From Terfezia claveryi (lineage: Eukaryota; Ascomycota; Pezizomycetes; Pezizales; Pezizaceae): a stretch of DNA of 64,000 nucleotides. Shown piece by piece: positions 28,725 to 39,982 of the stretch (within the stretch, counting starts at the first letter, position 1; every line of letters starts with the position of its first letter). The stretch is taken from assembly GCA_015179025.1 (NCBI GenBank), contig WHUX01000130.1, forward strand, positions 91,740 through 155,739, written 5' to 3'. The notes below the pieces were generated by a model, which was not told the DNA's origin, ran no database searches, and worked only from the letters and a program-made list of their open reading frames with translations. The translations under genes and the position numbers were made by a program.

Positions 28725-30245
28725 GATGAAGATGACGAAGAAGACGAAGAAGACGAAGAAGACAAGCACGTAAAGCACGATAACTCTCTCTCCCTCTTCC
28801 TCCGAAATGTCCCCTTCTCCGTTGACGAACAATCTCTCCACGCCCACTTCACTGAAAACTTCGGCCCAGTCCGCTACGCTCGCATCGTCATGGACTGGGA
28901 AACCGAGCGCCCCCGCGGAACCGCCTTCATAGCCTTCTATAACGAAGAGCACTACAAAGACTGTCTCCGCAATGCCCCAATCCCCCCCGCAGCAGGCACC
29001 AAGCCCAGCCTTCTCTCTTCCGAGTCGCAAGACCCCGAAGGAAAATACACTATCGACGGGCGAGTCCTCATCGTCGCCAAAGCTGTAGGTAAAGACGAAG
29101 CTGGGAAACTCGCGGACAAGAATAGTTCCGTCCGGGAGGCAGCTCTGAAGGATAAACGGCGGTTGTACCTACTGAGTGAAGGGAATATTCCCTCCAACAC
29201 CCCTATGTACCAGAAACTTTCCCCCTCAGAACGTGCGCTCAGAGAGGCAAGTATCAAACAGCGGAAATCGCTGATCCAGAATAACCCCTCCCTACACTTA
29301 TCCCTGACTCGGTTATCGATACGAAATCTACCTCGGAGTATCACAGCAAAGGACTTGAAGTTCCTTGCTCGGGAAGCGGTTGTTGGCTTCGCCGCGGAGG
29401 TTAGGTCTGGGAAAAGACAGCCTCTCTCAAAGGAGGAACTATCCCGCGGCGGAGACGAAGAGAAGGAAGCTGAAGCTGAGCGAAGGCGGAAAGGAAAAGG
29501 TGTAATCCGACAAGTCAAGATCGTTGAAGAAAAACCTGGCGCTGGGGGGGGCGGCCGTAGTAGAGGATACGGATTCATTGAATACGTCAGTCACAGATGG
29601 GCACTGATGGGTCTCAGATGGCTTAATGGGCGGGAAGTTGGTGGAGGCTTGGAACTCCCCATTGCAGGTATCCCTGGGCGAAGAGAGAAGATGGCAGAGC
29701 GGGAGAAGGCCCTGAGTTCTGCTGCTTCTGCCAAGGGGAAGTTGGGTAAGGGCGGGAAAGCAAATAAAACCAAGTTACCTGAGCTACCAGCTATTCGTAG
29801 CCTGCCACAAGAGCGCAAAAAGAGACTTATCGTTGAATTTGCCCTTGAGAATGCACAGGTCGTTCATAGGCGGAAAGAGACAGAGAAGAAGTGGCGCGAG
29901 ATTGCAAAACAGCGGAAGGCGAATAAAGCTTTGGGGGGAAGTGAACCTAGTGGGAAGGGGGATAAAGGCAAGGGAGGTAGAGACGGCAGGCATGGGAAAG
30001 TGTTTAGGACTGGAAAGCGGGAGCCGAAGAAGGGAGGAAATGGCGAGGCCGTAAATGGAACTAGTGCAGGAAGTAAACGGAAAAGAGGGAGCGATGATAA
30101 GACCGATGGGAGGGCGAGTAAGAAGCCCGCTGTGGACGGTGATGCTGCGACGAAGAAGGGACCAAAAAATGAGGAGGATTCGAAACGGGCGGCCGCGAAT
30201 AGGCATATTGCGAAAAAGAGACAGATGAAGAAAGCGAGGAAGTGA
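27675..30245 (+). CDS. NOP4: Nucleolar RNA-binding protein Nop4 (RBM28 family)
   Basis: Nucleolar protein needed for 60S ribosomal subunit assembly and 27S pre-rRNA processing. One exon, 856 residues. RRM1 at about 81-158 (TLFIRSIPYDV, RGFGFVTF), RRM2 at 190-270 (LIVRNLSWNI, GFAFVTM), RRM3 at 372-460 (LSLFLRNVPFSV, RGTAFIAFY) and RRM4 at about 550-690 (LSIRNLPRSI, RGYGFIEY), the four-RRM layout of Nop4/RBM28. Between RRM2 and RRM3 lies a very acidic linker (about 283-365) built partly from a GAT microsatellite. The C-terminus is a Lys/Arg/Gly-rich basic tail, probably nucleolar targeting. It is one of only three intronless genes in a gene-dense, intron-rich block. Confidence 0.95.
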
Positions 30246-30472
30246 TAAAGTAATGGTGTATTATAATATATCCAGTCTTTCTTTTTTCTTATGTCTGTGG
30301 CTTGCAATGGGTTACTTCTGTATTTCTTGTAGGATATCAATTTGTGTCAATTTAAACCGTCATGAGATGCGTTACCCTGAATCATTAGGGTAAGTTTCAT
30401 GCCAAGCTTCCCTTGCCCGTGCTGTACTTCAAAGCGTTGGTCTGAACATAACGACCAACCAACAAACCAAAC

Positions 30473-30958
30473 ATGTCATCCTCCCTTGCGCCGGAATGCT
30501 CAGAGGTAAAAGAGCGGTATGATCAATGTTTTATCAAGTGGTATTCTGAGAGTACGTATACATGCTAGTCAGTCATTGAAAATCTTGGAAATATTGTATG
30601 AATTAGAGAGAGAGCTAAGAGTCGAATCAAAGGGCATTACAGAATATCTTCGGGGAGAAGCAAAGACAGATGATTGCAAGAAACTGTTTGATACTTATAA
30701 GGAATGCTTGAGTGTATGATACCCTTAGCGATAAGTTTCATGGCCTGTAAAATTGCGTAGGTGGGACGGGGGGGACCAGCGTGCTCCGTCTTGTAGTACA
30801 GGATGAGGTGCCCCCCAACTCTTGCGGTGGTGCTTTCGGCTTACCCAGTGTTTGAATGGAGCTAGAGAGCGTTGAAAGCCAAAGGCATCGATACCATGCT
30901 AGCGGAGGCAAGAAAGAATAGTAAGGATTTGGATATGGATATAGGCCAGAGTCGGTGA
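30473..30958 (+). CDS. MDM35: Mdm35 (TRIAP1-like) twin-CX9C protein
   Basis: Mitochondrial intermembrane-space chaperone that imports and shields Ups1/Ups2 for phosphatidic acid and phosphatidylserine transfer. Exons 30473-30551, 30643-30713 and 30866-30958 give 80 residues. The two disulfide motifs are Cys9-x9-Cys19 and Cys38-x9-Cys48. APECSEVKERYDQCFIKWY and KYLRG are the Mdm35 signature, and the last exon gives ALKAKGIDTMLAEAR. The third exon starts at AGA after GAGCTAG; this junction is the least certain. Imported and oxidised by Mia40/Erv1, from family knowledge. Confidence 0.93.
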
Positions 30959-31277
30959 GGTGAGGCTTCACTTTTTTGTTTTCTACTCGCAAATACAGCT
31001 GACGATTTTCAAAGAATCGCCTACAGTCATTTCAGTTACCGCGAACTCTTCTCCTCTCAACCTAGTGTTTCCCACCCCCCCCCAACCTCATTATTGGGAC
31101 GCATTGGCGCAGGGCGTGGGATATCATGGACCTGAAGTACCTGAATCAGCACTGCCTTATCAAAAGGCGTTTGGTATAGAGGGACGTTCTTGTGTATAAA
31201 TATTCAGTACAATAAATCTGCATCAGGGATGGATTCTCTCAGCTACTCTAAAATTCAACATCACATGACTTTGTCTA

Positions 31278-31285
31278 TTCTAGAA
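31278..31285. promoter_or_regulatory. Heat-shock element upstream of HSP10
   Basis: TTCTAGAA is a perfect TTCnnGAA pair of heat-shock units 159 bases upstream of the HSP10 start, followed by a weak third unit (nnATC). Hsf1 control of HSP10 is known in yeast; here it is inferred from the site. Confidence 0.55.
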
Positions 31286-31443
31286 AGATCCGCCAAGATT
31301 TTTTTCACACCGAAGTTAAAACAAAATAGCTCCCTCAGGAACCGTTGAACATCTTCGCCATCAGTACCCCACCTCATCCTATCGTATCAATTGATTCGTA
31401 ACCTCCACAAATCTTCTGCTATATTACCGCGAGATAATTCACA

Positions 31444-31944
31444 ATGGTAATCTCAATTCACCATCCCCAATTTCAAATCTCCATGAATATCCGGCCAGTC
31501 TAACCGAATTCTAGGCCACCACCCTCCGCAGCATCAAATCCCTCGTCCCCCTCCTCGACCGTGTCCTCGTCCAGCGAATCCGTGCAGACACTAAGACCGC
31601 CTCTGGTATCTTCCTCCCAGAGTCTACCGTGGAGAAGCTCTCCGAGGCGAAGGTGCTTGCTGTGGGTCCTGGTGGAGTTGGCAAGGATGGGAAGAGGACG
31701 GAGATGAGTGTGGCACCTGGAGACAAGGTTTTAATTCCTCCTGTAGGTTTCTTCCACTGAGCAAAAAGATTATTAAGTCGTGTTATTGATATATATGAAT
31801 CACAGTACGGTGGAAGCCCAGTCAAGGTCGGTGATGAGGAGTATACCCTCTTCAGGGACCATGAGTAAGTTTTGTACCTTAAATGTCGTGGATGGAGTGC
31901 TGACGAGTCTGGGGTGTAGGCTATTGGCCAAGATCAACGAGTAA
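31444..31944 (+). CDS. HSP10: Mitochondrial 10-kDa chaperonin Hsp10 (GroES)
   Basis: Co-chaperonin that caps Hsp60 in the mitochondrial matrix. Exons 31444-31446 (only the ATG), 31515-31742, 31806-31864 and 31920-31944 give 104 residues. LVPLLDRVLVQRI is the family start, and the mobile loop follows as KTASGIFLP. VLAVGPGG, GDKVLIPPYGG and the terminal LLAKINE are typical. The initiator codon sits alone in its exon. Converges on SPC1. Confidence 0.97.
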
Positions 31945-32381
31945 ATCTTGGGGATTCACGGTGTACCATCCATAAAAATAAATGACTTTTCTGTTTCCAT
32001 GATTTCGGCATGGGGGAGTTTCTTTGGCAAATTCAATAATGTATAAAAAGGATGTTTCGAATTTGCGGTGGAGCGGGCGTGAGGGACCAACTAGTGATGG
32101 TGATGATCCTTCAGAATGTAAATACCTTTGAATAATAACTCCACTCGTACACAACGTCGATGAAATTTGTTCTCCAGTATTGGAAGACTGAAGGGTATAT
32201 TTCATGATGATGAATGATATAATAGCTGTAATGGAAGGCGGAAAGCGTATGCATCATCTCATGTCCAAGAAGCGTCAAACTGCAGATCCCAAAAGCTCTT
32301 CAACCAAAAACTTAACCAAAGACCACGCGGTAGCAAGAAAAATGCCCAAACTCCGTTCCCAATTCATCACAGAAAGCACTC

Positions 32382-32799
32382 CTACTCCTCCTTCTTCACC
32401 TTGACACCCCCATCACCTTCCGCACTATCATCAGTAGCCGTCCCAGCACCAGCAGGAAGCCATCTCAATGGGTGTCGATTGTACAGGGGCCACGGGGGTA
32501 TTACGGCCAGTACGGCGAGTAAAGATCCCGCGAGACCGATGTAGAGGGTGTAGGTGACGTCCTGGAGGATGAAGCCGACTATCCAGCTTATAGCCTACAA
32601 GGACCGTTAGCGACCATGCTACGGTGTAAGAAAGTTATAAAGCACATACCCCGGTGAGTATGAGCACGTTGTTGGTGAGCATCTCTGTGATACGCTGGCC
32701 TTCGAAATCCTAGGTAGTGTTAGAGACAAAACTCGTGACATTAGTTTTGGCTGGTGTGCTCACAATGAAGCCATCGACGATGTTCTGAATGGCGTCCAT
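32382..32799 (-). CDS. SPC1: Signal peptidase complex subunit 1
   Basis: Small accessory subunit of the ER signal peptidase. Exons (minus) 32799-32764, 32709-32650 and 32594-32382 give 102 residues. DFEGQRITEML and the two membrane segments around VLILTGAISWIVGFIL and LYIGLAGSLLAVLAVI, followed by PPWPLYNRHPLRWLP, are the Spc1/SPCS1 signature. Both ends should face the cytosol. The C-terminal tail is acidic, then ends KVKKEE. Divergent from PIG-S, 226 bases between starts. Confidence 0.94.
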
Positions 32800-33025
32800 T
32801 ATATTGGTATGTATGGAATCTTATCTATGCGTTTGTTTGTTTATCCTGGGGTATTGTGTACATTCGTGGTCGACGCCTTTGGTAAGGAATGTGTCCTTTT
32901 CCGAGTTACTACGCCAAGAACGTTGATCAAGCCACTTAAACTGTAGCCCTGCCCTCACTCTTGTCATTGTCCACAAGAGGGCCAGCAACTCGGTTCGGGA
33001 TACTTTCGACAGACTCTTAACGACT

Positions 33026-34828
33026 ATGGTGGACCTGAAACCACCCCTACCAGTCGCGGATGCAACAGACACTGAACTGTCACCAAAAAGGGACGATACA
33101 GCACCTACCCTTCCCGAGCTGCGCCAGCGGGGACGAGTAGTCCTTTCTTTCTGGGCTGTGGTTCTATTCCTCGGATTACCATTATGGTACATTACAACCT
33201 CTATATATCGGGCCCCACTCCCACTGAGCCAAATGACAGCATGGTCGGAAGGGAAGGAGTGCAAAATAGAATTTCCGCTCTTGGTGGATGTGGTTGTGGG
33301 GAGTAAAGAGGGAAATAGTCCTGGTTTGGAGGTAAGAGATTTTATTCGGAATGTACAATTACATCTGGATGATGCGAGGGAAGGGAAGACTGGGGGAGGG
33401 CACTTGAGATTAAGGCTGGCGGAGGAGGAGGCAAGTTCAGAGGCTTGCCCTTATGAGGAGCTGGGCACTTGGGAGGGAGAAGGTGCTGATGGCTCGGAAG
33501 AGGATGTTGAGGAGGAGAGCGTAGCAGCGGTGTTGCGATTGTTGCCAGGCGAGCCAGGGTCAACAGAGCATACCCATTCGTTGCAGCCTTCGCAAAGGAC
33601 GATAGATTTGTTCTATGCTTCGACATACAATCCGGCAAGTTCAGCAAGTTTAGCGAGTTTATCAAGCTATGCTGCGAAGATGCTACAAATAGTGTTTAGA
33701 GAAGAAGAGCAGATGGTGCGCTATTTCCTGGAGAAAGCAGCTTCATCGAACGGGGAAGGAAATGGAAGCCGAGAAGGGATGCAACAGCAACCTGGAGATT
33801 TTGACATGTCTCGGAAGATTGCTCGGATGATCAGATACTCTTCACGATACCATATAACTTTTTCGTTGTTTACTGCTTCAGCTATACCCAGTTCGTGGGA
33901 TATTATTCCTGCTATAGAGACGTACCTTACGCCCTTGTTGACTGCTTTGTCACCAATCTCGAATTTTACTGTCGAGAGCCAGGTGCAGTTTTATGCGTCC
34001 TTCTCACCGACAATCAGGCCATTGCGTAACGAGGAGTTGAGCGCCTGGACGTTGACAAAGGATGATTTGAGTAATTTTATCAATTCTGCTGAGTGGCCGC
34101 TTACGAGCATCAAGAGTGACCCGACTATTAACTTCATTATTTATATTCCTGATAAATCGCTCAGTCCATTGATTATCCCTGAGTCTACAGGAGGAGGAAA
34201 TGCATGGTTACTTCCACAGTGGGGTGGGGTTGCTATTATAAACCCAAAAACTGAAGTGGAGGCAAATATCACCGTTGTGCACGACCCACCAGCTCACCTT
34301 ACCCTAGACGACCTAAAACCCAGCTTGGATATCTTTGCTACCCAGCTTCTCGCTCTCCTCGGTACACCCTCAGCATCCTCCTCGGTATCGTCATCACTCC
34401 CGATTAGGATCGATTCTCTCACTAGGCAACGAACGGCGGAAACACTTCTCTCCGCATCTACGACCCTCGGTTCTCTTGCCCGTCTGGTGCGCGCATTACC
34501 CTCAATCGCTATTCCGCCCACAGTGTCTACCTCCGTATCTGAGACGATCACAGCACTAGAACGAAGTTGTGCAGCGCTGAAGGAGGGGAGATTTAACCAC
34601 GCGTTGAAGGAGGGTAGGATAGCAGCTGAAGAGGCGGAGAAGGCTTTCTTTGAGAGAACGATGGTAGCTCTAGTTTATTTCCCGGATGAGCACAAGGTCG
34701 CGGTGTATCTTCCGTTGTTGGGTCCGGTGGGGGTTCCTCTGATGATGGGTGCAGGAAAGACCTTGTGGGCATGGTTCAAGTATAGACGGAATGCTGCTGC
34801 GGTGGGAGCGGTCAAGAAGGGTATATAA
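33026..34828 (+). CDS. GPI17: GPI transamidase subunit PIG-S/Gpi17
   Basis: ER membrane subunit of the GPI transamidase, which attaches GPI anchors to proteins. One exon, 600 residues. One membrane segment at about 37-60 (VVLSFWAVVLFLGLPLWYI) is followed by the conserved YRAPLP, then a long lumenal domain with YHITFSLFTAS, NFTVESQVQFYASF, INFIIYIPD and WGGVAIINP. A C-terminal membrane segment lies near 568-588 (YLPLLGPVGVPLMMGAG). This two-span layout and the length fit the family. Intronless, unlike most neighbours. Confidence 0.95.
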   Translation: MVDLKPPLPVADATDTELSPKRDDTAPTLPELRQRGRVVLSFWAVVLFLGLPLWYITTSIYRAPLPLSQMTAWSEGKECKIEFPLLVDVVVGSKEGNSPGLEVRDFIRNVQLHLDDAREGKTGGGHLRLRLAEEEASSEACPYEELGTWEGEGADGSEEDVEEESVAAVLRLLPGEPGSTEHTHSLQPSQRTIDLFYASTYNPASSASLASLSSYAAKMLQIVFREEEQMVRYFLEKAASSNGEGNGSREGMQQQPGDFDMSRKIARMIRYSSRYHITFSLFTASAIPSSWDIIPAIETYLTPLLTALSPISNFTVESQVQFYASFSPTIRPLRNEELSAWTLTKDDLSNFINSAEWPLTSIKSDPTINFIIYIPDKSLSPLIIPESTGGGNAWLLPQWGGVAIINPKTEVEANITVVHDPPAHLTLDDLKPSLDIFATQLLALLGTPSASSSVSSSLPIRIDSLTRQRTAETLLSASTTLGSLARLVRALPSIAIPPTVSTSVSETITALERSCAALKEGRFNHALKEGRIAAEEAEKAFFERTMVALVYFPDEHKVAVYLPLLGPVGVPLMMGAGKTLWAWFKYRRNAAAVGAVKKGI

Positions 34829-35723
34829 GTGGTGTGCTCGTGTTTTTGTGTTCATAGGGTTGGAGTTGGTCAATGGTAATAATTGGTACAACAAACAAGG
34901 TCATTGACCAAATGTTAGTGCATGTCTTGGCACGAACCATCTAGACAAACATACAGTACCTCGGGCAATATGTATTTCATCTGTCAATAACTCTTATCTG
35001 CCATTGAGAAATGGTTAGATATTATTAACTACTTACCCAAGTAACTCTTTCTTGTCGACTAGCTGTAGATATATGTTGTTTCTTGCGTTGCCATATCTGA
35101 CACTACAGTACTCCGTATTAGCCTCCGTATTACAGCAGTCGATGGGATACGCAAAAATTACACACCAAACCTCTTGGTTGACTACGGTACCGGTACATCA
35201 ATTGCTGTAACCAGACTACCTCCGTATACGCAACCAGACTACCGTATACGGTACATAGAAGTAAGCTGAAAGAACCATATGCAACGGGTGGGAAGACCCC
35301 GCATGAGTCCTGTGTGCCACACCTGGTTGCCACATACCCCATACTATAATCTATGCTTTCTTGCAAATATATGCTTCCTATATCTTCTAGCTATATTTAC
35401 AATCATCATGTTCATGAGTACCTACCTATAGAGAGGCACAATATAAAAAGGTGACAGGGGTCGATCGTAGTAATTTACTGGCTTTTTAAACCCACAGTAG
35501 GTGGCTGTAAAAATGCACAGCAGATCTGAATAATTTCTCGCTTAGGGCACCCGCTGACGTTTACTTGTGTTAACCTTGGACTGAATATTTCAAACAGAAA
35601 GATCATAAGAAACAATAAACGGCGCAAATATTGTGAGAACAAGAACAACCCAAATCCCCACGAACTTCAATCCGTCAAAAAAAAAAAAATTTTTTTTTCA
35701 GAGAAAACTGGACTGTTAACAGG
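34829..35723. other. Intergenic; short CCGTAT-rich stretch
   Basis: No gene. Bases 35105-35260 carry several interspersed copies of CTCCGTATTA and ACCAGACTACC-CCGTATACG, a small scrambled repeat. A poly-A/poly-T junction lies at 35677-35699 just before CMC1. Confidence 0.5.
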
Positions 35724-36188
35724 ATGGCCCATACATATGTTTTCCAGAAAGACCCACCGGACAACAACAAGGACCCGATGCCTTCAAAAAACCCCCTCCC
35801 CTTGTCTGCGACTCAAGAAGCTCAAGTCCGGGATGTCTATTACGCCCGCGTGAGAGGGCTTTGTGCTCAGGAAATCAGAGGTTTGAGTTTCCTGCTCCCC
35901 CCCCCCCCCCCCCCCATCTTGCTTCACTTAGCTGTGCGTTCTCGCTAATATGGGTGATTATTTCTTTGAATTGGATAAGATTTCGCGGAATGTGCAAAAA
36001 ACCGCACTATAACGGCAAATTGGAAATGCAAAACCCAGCGAGGCCAAATGAACAGCTGTATGGTTTCTCATGCGACACAGGAGGAGTTTGATAGGGCGAG
36101 GGAGGATTGGTTCAGGCTGAGGATGGAAAAGCAGAGATTGAGGCGGGAAGCGTTAGAGAGGGGAGAAATACCGACAGTGCAGCTCTAG
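35724..36188 (+). CDS. CMC1: COX assembly mitochondrial protein Cmc1-like (twin CX9C)
   Basis: Intermembrane-space protein of the CMC1 family, involved in copper delivery and Cox1 maturation for cytochrome oxidase. Exons 35724-35880 and 35980-36188 give 121 residues. The twin motifs are Cys47-x9-Cys57 and Cys69-x9-Cys79. LSATQEAQVRDVYYARVRGLC, DFAECAKNRTITANW and QMNSCMVSHATQEEFDRAREDWF follow the fungal family. The intron holds a run of 19 C (35897-35915). Confidence 0.88.
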
Positions 36189-36627
36189 AGATACTGGGCC
36201 GTCCATGGAAGGGAATGGCCTGGTGGTCGACCGATCATCTAATAATACGTCATAGGGCCGGAAGTACAATATACACGGGGGTGTAGTGTGTACTCAATTT
36301 GGCGTTCATGGTAGTAATGGTAAACGTATGTTTAGGACGAATACAGCGTAAAGGGATAGTCAAGGAATTGATGAAGGAGAGAACATTCGTATCATTGTAC
36401 AAGGCGGTTGAGATATGGAGGACAAAGGCTTGGAAAGAGAGTAAATAAATAACATAGACACGGAACTCCGAGACCCGAGATATCCAGTAGAAAAATAAAC
36501 CCGCAAAGACATTGTGAACAGACATGGCCCCTTCCTCACTTCTCAATCTCATTAGAACATCTCCGGATTTCCACCACGTGACTATCTCCGCCAACCGGAG
36601 GAACAACTTACCTCAGCACCACATGTA

Positions 36628-37446
36628 CTACACATCTGCCATAACTTCATCTTTCACCCCAACATTCCCACCACCTCCGCCGAACAAGTCATCGACATTC
36701 ATATCATCATCCTCCCCTTGTGCATCTTCATCACCCCCCTCCTCACCTGCTCCTGTCATCACCCCATCCATGCTGTCACCACCACCCTCAGCACCTTCAT
36801 CTCCCCCATCCTCATCTTCATCCTCATCATCATATGTCCAGAACTCATCCCCATCAACAAGCTCCCAGTTGACTCCTGTCAGACAGTACTTCTCTGGCGG
36901 TAGCCGAATTCCATATCCCTTGTCAACTGGGGGTAAAGCAATCTTATTCCTTTCTTGTGCTATATCAAGAAGAAATTCTTTCGGCAGAGAAGTATTGAAT
37001 TGGTGATTCACGCGGGAGGCGATCGACATGCGGAGGTCCTCGGCGGTGATGGTGCTGGGAGGGTTGATTCCTGCAGCGTTACTTGAGTTGCCGACGTCAG
37101 CGTAGATCAGTGCGTCCTGTAGAACTGCAGAGGTGTATCCTATCCGAAAGTCAGTATACGGGTTGAGCTAAGACCTCTTGACGCGAGCCGAGGAGCCTAT
37201 GTGCTGGAACGTACGATAGGCAAAGTCCATAATTTGTAACGGCACTCGCTCGTGGTATGCATGTACACCCATGCTGGCTAATATTAGGTGAACGATACGA
37301 GCATCCCGAGGACGCCGGGATTGTCCATTATCGGTGGTCGAGTCAGCAGTATTTTGGGGTGCGACACCGATTTCGCCGGGAGGTATTGGCGTGTGCTGTT
37401 TTTCGGTTTGAGCATCGACTGCGACGCCATTGGATTGGTCTGCCAT
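36628..37446 (-). CDS. TAF9: TFIID/SAGA subunit TAF9
   Basis: Histone-fold subunit shared by TFIID and SAGA, pairing with TAF6. Exons (minus) 37446-37215 and 37139-36628 give 247 residues. The histone fold spans about 46-140: PRDARIVHLILASMGV, YHERVPLQIMDFAYRYTSAVLQDALIYAD, ITAEDLRMSIASRV, then FLLDIAQERNKIALPPV and GIRLPPEKYCLTGVNW, typical of TAF9. A Gly/Asp/Glu-rich acidic tail makes up the last 70 residues. Confidence 0.95.
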
Positions 37447-37775
37447 GGCAGAATGTATGAAGACTTATAGAATCCCTTGTTACCACGGTCAATGAATGTT
37501 TTATGGGATGGCTGAGTTGAGTTGCGGGGTTGGCTGTGATAATGCGGGAGTGAATGTACGGAAGAAGCTTCAGTCGCGCAATTCTAGGCTGGTCTCTAAG
37601 CTTGAACCTTTTATTAGAAGGTGTGTTAGTCCTACATTGCCAAGATTGTTACCAGAGTAGCACTGTGAGCTCTAAATACAGCGCTGTCAAGAAGTCTCTT
37701 TATGAAGGTCATTGATGCTGTTCCAGAGACCATATATATCTCGGCTTTACCACCGGCATTATTATTATACTAAGC

Positions 37776-38623
37776 TCAGTCCTCGCTCTGCGGCAACTCA
37801 TCATCGATATACCGTACCAGCGAAACCCTCATCTCAGTAGTCTCATTTCCCCGCAAGGTATCACTCACAAAATGAGCATCAACCTGCATTTGAACCTTCA
37901 CACCGCCAATCATAGTTAGCACATCCTCGAGAGTACTACAGAGAGAGTTTGTTCCTACCATCTCCAATGCTCCTCTTAGGACACCACAGAGTAGATTTGA
38001 GTACCAGAGCTCATTCTGTGCCCTACCATCATCCGGTAGCTCCACGAAGTCCCCAAGTGGATTTTCCTCGAACACTAATGAAAACTGTTTATTATCGCTT
38101 GTCCAGTTCGCTACTGTGGGTGTGATGTTGAGGAAGATTTTGAATCCGACCTATATTATGTCAAAAGATCGTATTGTGTCAGCGTCTTGGTCTCCTCAAA
38201 GAGCGCATAGTATTTTAGACAAGCGATCCTACCCTAGCGATCATCTCCGCAGTCTCTCTGAAATTCGCACATCTTTGAGGGGCTGTCTTTGCTAGGTAGT
38301 CTTCAATCAACCGGAGACCGATATTGTATCCCATCTTGTCAAGCTGCTTGTTCACTTCTAGGTAGTCTCCTTCATAGTCTTTACATAGCTGGGCCACGAT
38401 AGAGCCATAGGTGAGGGTGACGAGTTCTGCATTCTGGGGAAGATTCAGGCGATGAGCGAAGGTGAAGCCAGTAGAAGCAGTGCGGAAACGTTGTGCAGCC
38501 TATAACTCACAACTTTGTCTATTCTCGTTTTCCACACCCTGTCGAGACTGTTAGCTATATCTAGAAGGGAGTTGAGCAGGGGCCATACTCCTCGCCCATG
38601 CGGGCCGCTTTTGTCGCAGACAT
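37776..38623 (-). CDS. BET3: TRAPP complex subunit Bet3 (TRAPPC3)
   Basis: Core TRAPP subunit for ER-to-Golgi vesicle tethering and Ypt1 activation. Exons (minus) 38623-38589, 38538-38511, 38433-38233, 38150-37959 and 37895-37776 give 191 residues, the family length. Diagnostic blocks: NAELVTLTYGSIVAQL, VNKQLDKMGYNIGLRLIEDYLA, FRETAEMIAR, NPLGDFVELPDD, YSNLLCGVLRGALEMVQMQVDAHFV. Exons 1 and 2 are only 35 and 28 bases. Confidence 0.95.
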
Positions 38624-39982
38624 TGTGAGTTGTCGAAGCTTCGGGAGGGAATTATGAGGTGCTAAAGAGTCTGGTTGTGCTAGAGGGAACCTGGAGATGG
38701 TGAGTGGGAAGATTATTAAAGATTACTGCCAGTGTACCGGGGGGTTCGGTAGTCTGGCTTGCCTGACAGCTACACCTCGAATCAGGTTAGGATGGATTGT
38801 CACGTGTGGAGAGATTTTGGCAATTGTCATATTCGGGACCGTCTTATAATTAAGTATGCAACGGTCCCAGGCCTCTTATTTATACATATACATCACTGAT
38901 GGTTTCATAGCATTTGGGAATTGATGGGCAGTGCATTGTCTCCCTCGAGACTCAGACATGGTGATGATCAAGATAATTCCGCTCACGGAGATGAAAACGT
39001 AAGACTGCCCTAGCTGGCTTGTCACTTGTGCAGTACAGAAAAGTAAGGTTAACCAGATATTCTTTCGTTATACTGGTCAGGTAAACATATAAGCCTAGAC
39101 CTGGGGAAATACTTGTGGACCTTTCTGATTGTGAATTCATCGCGAATTGGGAATCTGGCAAGCTGCTCATGGGTTAGTTCGTCAAGCTCAATGGTTGGTG
39201 CTGGGGCATGTTGGCAGGCACTGCATGAACAAAGCCATTGAAGATATTGTATTAACGGTGACTCCCCGACACAGGTACAGGTTTCAGTCAGGATTCTTCT
39301 GGGGGCATGAGTTAGTAACTAAGTATGATTACTATTGGAGGGTGGGGCTTGAAGCCGGATTTCTTTGTGGTATATCGAATGATTGCAGTTCATAGGATAT
39401 CACCATAAGGAACAATCTGTCTCTGAGTTATGATGTTGTCACATTCATGTGAAAAACAGGTGTGGCGTTGTTATGAGCCTTTGAGGACGATTCCAACGTT
39501 GTAGTCAATAAATAGTCTCGTGTCCAGGCCCTCGTAGAGGTCAATAAACTTCAACACCCCGCCATAAACAGCTGGTTGATATGGATGGTCGAAAGGTCTT
39601 GGAACCATGCCACTCAGATTGCTTACGACCCTCCTCTCGATATGCTAGAGGCCGGTGCCTCCTAGAATAATCACGGTACAACTTTTGTCACTTGTAATCC
39701 AACTTCGAAATTGGTGATCACCAGCGTCCATAAACATTGAGGGCTCCTCCTGTCCAAGCGTAAAGGAGGATATAAGGGACTTTTGCGTGATTGGGTGAAT
39801 TTTATTTGACTAATTAGGTGATATGACTTTAAGTTCCTCCTAAAATTAGGATGAAACTTACCAAGAATTTATTTTTGCTCCCGTGTGCAATGTTCGCGAC
39901 CCATCATTTTGCAGTATGCCAGTAAATGAACCTACACTCTCCAGGCTCTTCAAGCCCCGATTCAACCGTTTCAGCATTTCCT
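38624..39982. other. No gene recognised
   Basis: 1.36 kb between the BET3 start and the end of the GatC-like gene. Open frames are short and without family resemblance. Confidence 0.45.

Noticed and set aside
28952..30340. Long minus-strand open frames
   Set aside because: Antisense to NOP4, which is a well supported four-RRM gene.
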